Assembly: GCF_040782645.1 (NCBI RefSeq)
Contig: NZ_CP160403.1
Coordinates: 7,103,001-7,167,000 of the forward strand
DNA: 64,000 bases
Source: Streptomyces sp. HUAS ZL42
GTDB taxonomy: Bacteria > Actinomycetota > Actinomycetes > Streptomycetales > Streptomycetaceae
Direction of reading: 5' to 3'
The position numbers and the translations under genes are program-made. Below are positions 61,102-64,000 of this stretch, piece by piece; positions within the stretch are counted from its first letter, which is position 1, and each line of letters opens with the position of its first letter. The notes beneath the pieces were generated by a model. The model saw nothing but the letters and a program-made list of their open reading frames with translations, was not told where the DNA came from and ran no database searches.

Positions 61102-62286
61102 CTACGGCAGCGCCAGCATCCGCTCCAGCGCGAGCTTCGCGAAGGCCTCGGTCTCCTTGTCGACCTCGATCCGGTTGACCAGGCTGCCCTCGGCCAGTGA
61201 CTCCAGCGCCCAGACCAGGTGGGGCAGGTCGATGCGGTTCATGGTCGAGCAGAAGCAGACCGTCTTGTCGAGGAAGACGATCTCCTTGCCCTCGGGCGCG
61301 AAACGGTTCGCGAGGCGTCGTACGAGATTCAGCTCCGTGCCGATGGCCCACTTGGAGCCCGCCGGGGCCGCCTCCAGGGCCTTGATGATGTACTCCGTCG
61401 AACCGACGTAGTCGGCCGCGGCCACGACCTCGTGCCTGCACTCGGGGTGGACGAGGACGTTCACGCCCGGGATGCGCTCGCGCACGTCGTTCACCGAGTC
61501 GAGCGAGAACCGGCCGTGCACCGAGCAGTGGCCGCGCCACAGGATCATCTTCGCGGCGCGCAGCTCGTCCGCCGTCAGTCCGCCGTTGGGCTTGTGCGGG
61601 TTGTAAACGACGCAGTCCTCCAGGGACATGCCCATGTCGCGGACGGCGGTGTTGCGGCCCAGGTGCTGGTCGGGCAGGAACAGCACCTTCTCGCCCTGCT
61701 CGAAGGCCCACTCAAGGGCCCGCTTCGCGTTGGACGACGTGCAGATCGTGCCGCCGTGCCTGCCCGTGAACGCCTTGATGTCCGCGGACGAGTTCATGTA
61801 CGAGACGGGCACGACCTGCTCGGCTATGCCGGGCTCGGTCAGCACGTCCCAGCACTCCGCGACCTGCTCGGCGGTCGCCATGTCGGCCATCGAGCAGCCG
61901 GCCGCCAGGTCCGGCAGGACCACCTTCTGGTCGTCGGACGTCAGGATGTCCGCCGACTCCGCCATGAAGTGCACACCGCAGAACACGATGTACTCGGCCT
62001 CCGGGCGCGCCGCCGCGTCCCGGGCCAGCTTGAAGGAGTCGCCCGTGACGTCGGCGAACTGGATGACCTCGTCGCGCTGGTAGTGGTGGCCGAGGACGAA
62101 GACCTTGTCGCCGAGCTTCTCCTTGGCCGCGCGGGCGCGCTCCACCAGGTCCGGGTCGGACGGGGAGGGCAGGTCGCCGGGACATTCGACGCCCCGCTCG
62201 CTCTTCGGGTCGGCCTCGCGGCCGAGGAGCAGCAGGGCGAGGGGCGTCGGCTGTACGTCGAGCTCCTGGGTGGGGGCGGTGGTCAC
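61102..62286 (-). CDS. nadA: Quinolinate synthase A
   Basis: 394 aa from GTG 62286 (AAGGG 8 bases upstream; an in-frame GTG three codons earlier abuts it). NadA condenses iminoaspartate with dihydroxyacetone phosphate in de novo NAD synthesis. The iron-sulfur cysteines are in VFCGVHFMAES, HPECRHEV and VCFCSTMNRIDLPHLVWALE. GHHYQRDEVIQFAD and TICTSSNA are conserved. No nadB or nadC is nearby. An inverted repeat flanks its promoter. Confidence 0.96.
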   Translation of the reverse strand: MTTAPTQELDVQPTPLALLLLGREADPKSERGVECPGDLPSPSDPDLVERARAAKEKLGDKVFVLGHHYQRDEVIQFADVTGDSFKLARDAAARPEAEYIVFCGVHFMAESADILTSDDQKVVLPDLAAGCSMADMATAEQVAECWDVLTEPGIAEQVVPVSYMNSSADIKAFTGRHGGTICTSSNAKRALEWAFEQGEKVLFLPDQHLGRNTAVRDMGMSLEDCVVYNPHKPNGGLTADELRAAKMILWRGHCSVHGRFSLDSVNDVRERIPGVNVLVHPECRHEVVAAADYVGSTEYIIKALEAAPAGSKWAIGTELNLVRRLANRFAPEGKEIVFLDKTVCFCSTMNRIDLPHLVWALESLAEGSLVNRIEVDKETEAFAKLALERMLALP

Positions 62287-62388
62287 GACACGCACCCTTT
62301 CTGTTCTGCGGCTCGCCGGGACCGGAGGACCGGACCCGGCGGGACATTCGGGACACCGTTTCGACTTCTCGTCGATTTGACGCTATCT

Positions 62389-62443
62389 ATCATAACCGCT
62401 TCACGTCACTTTGACGACGGCCATTGCGTCGATGTGACGTGAA
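62389..62443 (-). promoter_or_regulatory. nadA promoter region with 10-bp inverted repeat
   Basis: Minus-strand TATGAT (62394-62389) is a good -10. A perfect inverted repeat TTCACGTCAC (62400-62409) / GTGACGTGAA (62434-62443) with a 24-base spacer lies just upstream, spanning where the -35 would sit. No clear -35 found. Confidence 0.6.
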
Positions 62444-62663
62444 TCCCGACACCCGGACGCCGGACGGTCGTCGCACGGCGATGTCGCGTTGTCCACAGGG
62501 CGTTGTCCACAGGCCGCTGTCCGCATCCTCGCGCGTGTGCGAGCATGAAAGAGCCGTCGGCAGGAACGGGCGGAAAGCCGAGCGCCCGGGCCGGAATGAA
62601 TCCACGGCCCGGTCTGTTGCAACCGTCGGCAAGCAGTCTCCGTACAACCCGGGAGAGATGTAG

Positions 62664-63020
62664 ATGTCCGTATCGGACGAGACCACCACCGTCAGCGACG
62701 GCATCATCCTGACCGACGCCGCGGCGTCCAAGGTCAAGACCCTGCTCGACCAGGAAGGCCGTGACGACCTCGCGCTGCGCGTAGCCGTCCAGCCCGGTGG
62801 CTGCTCCGGCCTGCGCTACCAGCTCTTCTTCGACGAGCGCTCCCTCGACGGCGACGTGGAGAAGGACTTCGGCGGCGTCAAGGTCGTCACCGACCGCATG
62901 AGCGCCCCGTACCTGGGCGGCGCCACGATCGACTTCGTGGACACGATCGAGAAGCAGGGCTTCACGATCGACAACCCGAACGCGACGGGCTCCTGCGCCT
63001 GCGGCGACTCCTTCAGCTGA
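62664..63020 (+). CDS. erpA: A-type iron-sulfur carrier ErpA
   Basis: 118 aa from ATG 62664 (GGGAGAG upstream). It carries Fe-S clusters to apo-proteins such as NadA encoded alongside. Conserved GCSGLRYQLFFDE and C-terminal CACGDSF supply the three Cys ligands typical of HesB/IscA proteins. It is divergent from nadA over a 377-bp interval containing the inverted repeat; no other gene seen there. Confidence 0.96.
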   Translation: MSVSDETTTVSDGIILTDAAASKVKTLLDQEGRDDLALRVAVQPGGCSGLRYQLFFDERSLDGDVEKDFGGVKVVTDRMSAPYLGGATIDFVDTIEKQGFTIDNPNATGSCACGDSFS

Positions 63021-63047
63021 GCGACGGCCGAACAGCTGAACAACGCG

Positions 63048-63082
63048 AAGGCGGCGGCCCCCTCCGACAGGGCCGCCGCCTT
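63048..63082. terminator. Bidirectional terminator after erpA
   Basis: AAGGCGGCGGCCC / GGGCCGCCGCCTT, 13-bp stem with a 9-base loop, between convergent genes. Confidence 0.88.
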
Positions 63083-63102
63083 CCGTGCGTCGCCGCAGAG
63101 GA

Positions 63103-64000
63103 CTACTGCGGCTGAGTGGACGTCTCCGGCAGCCGTGCCCCCGCCTTCTCCAGAGGGACCGCCTTGCCGTCCGTCCCGACGACCGTCCGGTCGCCGAGCG
63201 GCTCCTCGAGCTGCACGGTCTGGTGGTAGATCTTGGCGATCAGGATGCAGACCTTGCCGGGCCACGGGGTCTCGGTCACCTTGACCGTCACCTTGTCCCC
63301 GGTCTCCGTCGCCGTCGTCCGGTAGTCGGCGCACACCCCGCCCGTGAAGCTCACGGTCAGCTCTTTGCCCTCGGCCGTGTAGCCCTCCACCTGCACGTCA
63401 CGCGTCTTCGGCGCCGAGGTCGGCTCGTCGCCCGGGCCGCTCGGCCGCGGGCTGGGCTGCTCGGTCGGTACACCCGGGGACGTCGTCGTCGAGGTCAGGT
63501 ACTCGGGCTCGACCGCCGGACGGGTCACCGTGAAGGTGTCCTTCGCGCCCGACGCCCGTACGTCGAACAGCCACGACGGGACCAGCACCTGCCGCCCCTG
63601 CGCATAGTGCGAGGCCAGCCCGAACACCGCGTCCTCGACCGTGATCGACTGCTGCGCCGGAGCCGCGGTCGACGATCCGCACGGCTCCTCCTGCCGGTCC
63701 TTCAGCGGTACGGGACTGGCGCAACCGCCGATACCCATCCGGTGGTCGGTCGCCGGCGCCGCGTTCATCAGGTCCAGCGTCTTCTGCGCTCCCAGGACGG
63801 GATACGTGTCCCCCTCCACCGGTGCCTTCAACTGACCGCTGCCGGTGACCACCTCGCCCTGCGCGCTGACGCTCAGCCCGGTCGTCCAGCCGTACGTGGG
63901 CAGGCCGCCGACCACCGGATCCGCGTTCAGGACCCGCTGGGCGCCCATGATCTGACTCGCGTCCACCTTCGCGTCGTCCTGACCCAGCGCCTTGAGGACC
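63103..64000 (-). CDS. Secreted/envelope protein, 5' end beyond the window
   Basis: The open frame runs off the window at 64000; only the C-terminal ~298 residues are present. The visible part has repeated SGKE-like beta segments (GWTTGLSVSAQGEVVTGSGQL; MNAAPATDHRMGIGGCASPVPL), a Pro/Ser/Thr-rich linker (GVPTEQPSPRPSGPGDEPTS) and a Cys-containing terminal domain (GGVCADYRTTATETGDKVTVKV). It is probably an extracytoplasmic lipoprotein or membrane-anchored protein. Function unknown; the missing N-terminus should contain the targeting signal. Confidence 0.82.
   Translation of the reverse strand, partial: VLKALGQDDAKVDASQIMGAQRVLNADPVVGGLPTYGWTTGLSVSAQGEVVTGSGQLKAPVEGDTYPVLGAQKTLDLMNAAPATDHRMGIGGCASPVPLKDRQEEPCGSSTAAPAQQSITVEDAVFGLASHYAQGRQVLVPSWLFDVRASGAKDTFTVTRPAVEPEYLTSTTTSPGVPTEQPSPRPSGPGDEPTSAPKTRDVQVEGYTAEGKELTVSFTGGVCADYRTTATETGDKVTVKVTETPWPGKVCILIAKIYHQTVQLEEPLGDRTVVGTDGKAVPLEKAGARLPETSTQPQ

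Overview
The window is a high-GC actinobacterial chromosome segment and almost certainly Streptomyces. Codon third positions are nearly all G or C, so long antisense open frames shadow most genes. Several proteins (GlnA, GlnII, LipA, NadA, AceE, PspA) and the gene order fit a conserved Streptomyces core region. I see no tRNA, rRNA, CRISPR array, prophage or insertion sequence.

Layout. 1-6.7 kb: a membrane-anchored protein with a sigma-factor-like N-terminus, a TPR-like protein, a lipoprotein, a secreted DUF1996 protein, a remnant of a LuxR-type regulator, an SDR enzyme and a PhoB-type DNA-binding protein. 7-20 kb: two glutamine synthetases, glnII and glnA, each behind a 38-bp GlnR-type box. 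Between them lie secreted and membrane proteins (one frameshifted), an ArsC-like protein, an AlkZ-like winged-helix protein, a DUF2252 protein, an aminoglycoside-phosphotransferase remnant and the coupled pair htpX-pspAB. 20-25.5 kb: RDD and DUF4191 membrane proteins, then lipB-lipA (lipoate synthesis) and a divergent NsdA-like regulator.

25.6-34.3 kb: FAD oxidoreductase, TIGR01777 epimerase, acetyltransferase, a MarP-type membrane serine protease, a peptidoglycan amidase and a FemAB-type transferase (a cell-envelope group), then DUF4240 and a WYL regulator. 34.3-44 kb: aceE, its likely GntR regulator, a lipoprotein, the double-lipoyl E2 (sucB), lpdA and pepA. Together with lipA/lipB this is a lipoate-dependent dehydrogenase neighbourhood. 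44-53.5 kb: a secreted GH114 enzyme and the cobalamin nucleotide-loop genes cobS, cobT and an MBL-fused cobU. Interspersed are an ATGA-coupled MprF-like/rhomboid-like pair and a methyltransferase, with decayed and repetitive DNA at 46.8-47.4 and 51.9-52.3 kb.

53.7-64 kb: a small conserved protein, a methyltransferase apparently starting at CTG, DUF3043, pspA-pspAA, a NarL-type two-component system, a PQQ-propeller Ser/Thr kinase, nadA, erpA and the 3' part of a gene that runs off the window.

Main observations: the aceE promoter holds a 17-bp perfect dyad inside its -35/-10 spacer; a 10-bp inverted repeat brackets the nadA promoter; the 3' end of the gene at 46072 has been copied into the tail of the convergent gene; a 74-bp element occurs at both 25.5 and 52.0 kb; and the methyltransferase at 53971-54759 has a CTGA start/stop overlap. 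No wholly new multi-gene system is demonstrable from sequence alone. The strongest candidates are the MprF-like/rhomboid-like pair and the sigma-like membrane protein.
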